Source: Guillardia theta CCMP2712
Lineage: Eukaryota > Cryptophyceae > Pyrenomonadales > Geminigeraceae
Assembly: GCF_000315625.1 (NCBI RefSeq)
Contig: NW_005434607.1
Span: forward strand, 35,070-99,069
Length of the DNA: 64,000 nt
Direction of reading: 5' to 3'
Below: more notes on this DNA, generated by a model
Seen by the model: the letters and a program-made list of their open reading frames with translations, nothing else
Databases searched by the model: none
Told to the model about the DNA's origin: nothing
How positions within the stretch are numbered: position 1 is the stretch's first letter
The DNA's letters: not shown here

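Noticed and set aside
15000-63996. Many plus-strand open frames of 60-156 codons opposite the giant frame (for example 57029-57499 and 62558-62950)
   Set aside because: They are shadows of the repetitive coding strand. Several recur simply because the duplicated blocks recur, and none has protein-like features.

Overview
The window reads as nuclear DNA of a microbial eukaryote. Five protein genes in the first 14 kb are cut by many short introns (mostly 43-70 bp, GT-AG), and they encode eukaryotic families: a bHLH-PAS regulator, a ubinuclein/HPC2-like histone-chaperone subunit, an organellar TsaD/Qri7 tRNA-modification enzyme, a protein with a mitochondrial-type presequence, and a secreted Cys-rich protein. 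Intergenic DNA is low-complexity (CT tracts, minisatellites, hairpins). A unicellular alga such as a cryptophyte would fit, but that placement is inference.

Layout. 51-1834 (-): bHLH-PAS gene, about 15 exons in 1.8 kb. 1835-3329: CT tract, GC-rich hairpin island, CAC/CTC microsatellite. 3330-4484 (+): secreted Cys-rich protein, with a further probable exon at 4965-5266. 5760-7140 (-): HUN-domain (ubinuclein-like) gene, five exons. 7141-8635: CT tract, an E2F-like palindrome, long inverted repeats and a TTTGAC cluster. 8636-9088 (+): small hypothetical gene. 9198-10219 (-): two-exon gene for a mitochondrial-type protein with a HEILH motif. 10426-10590: 28-bp minisatellite. 11396-13137 (+): Qri7/OSGEPL1-type TsaD, 11 exons, one GC-AG intron. 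13467-13820 (-): small hypothetical gene, convergent with it.

From 14719 to the right edge, 77% of the window is one uninterrupted minus-strand reading frame. It gives 16,425 codons and is still open at the edge, so the gene starts outside the window. It encodes a Cys-containing, sequon-rich protein made almost entirely of IPT/TIG (Ig-like, plexin/fibrocystin-type) repeats, roughly 180 by length. A C-terminal domain of about 280 residues is not TIG and has no evident membrane segment. A polyadenylation signal lies 22 bp past the stop.

Inside this frame are four sets of nearly identical in-frame duplications. The largest is a PQR / PQ / QR arrangement: a 4148-bp block whose two overlapping halves recur separately, with the 389-bp overlap present three times. 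Every breakpoint falls in a conserved TIG motif. Most also coincide with abrupt changes between GC-richer and AT-richer coding sequence. The frame therefore looks like a recombination mosaic, and this is the most notable thing in the window.
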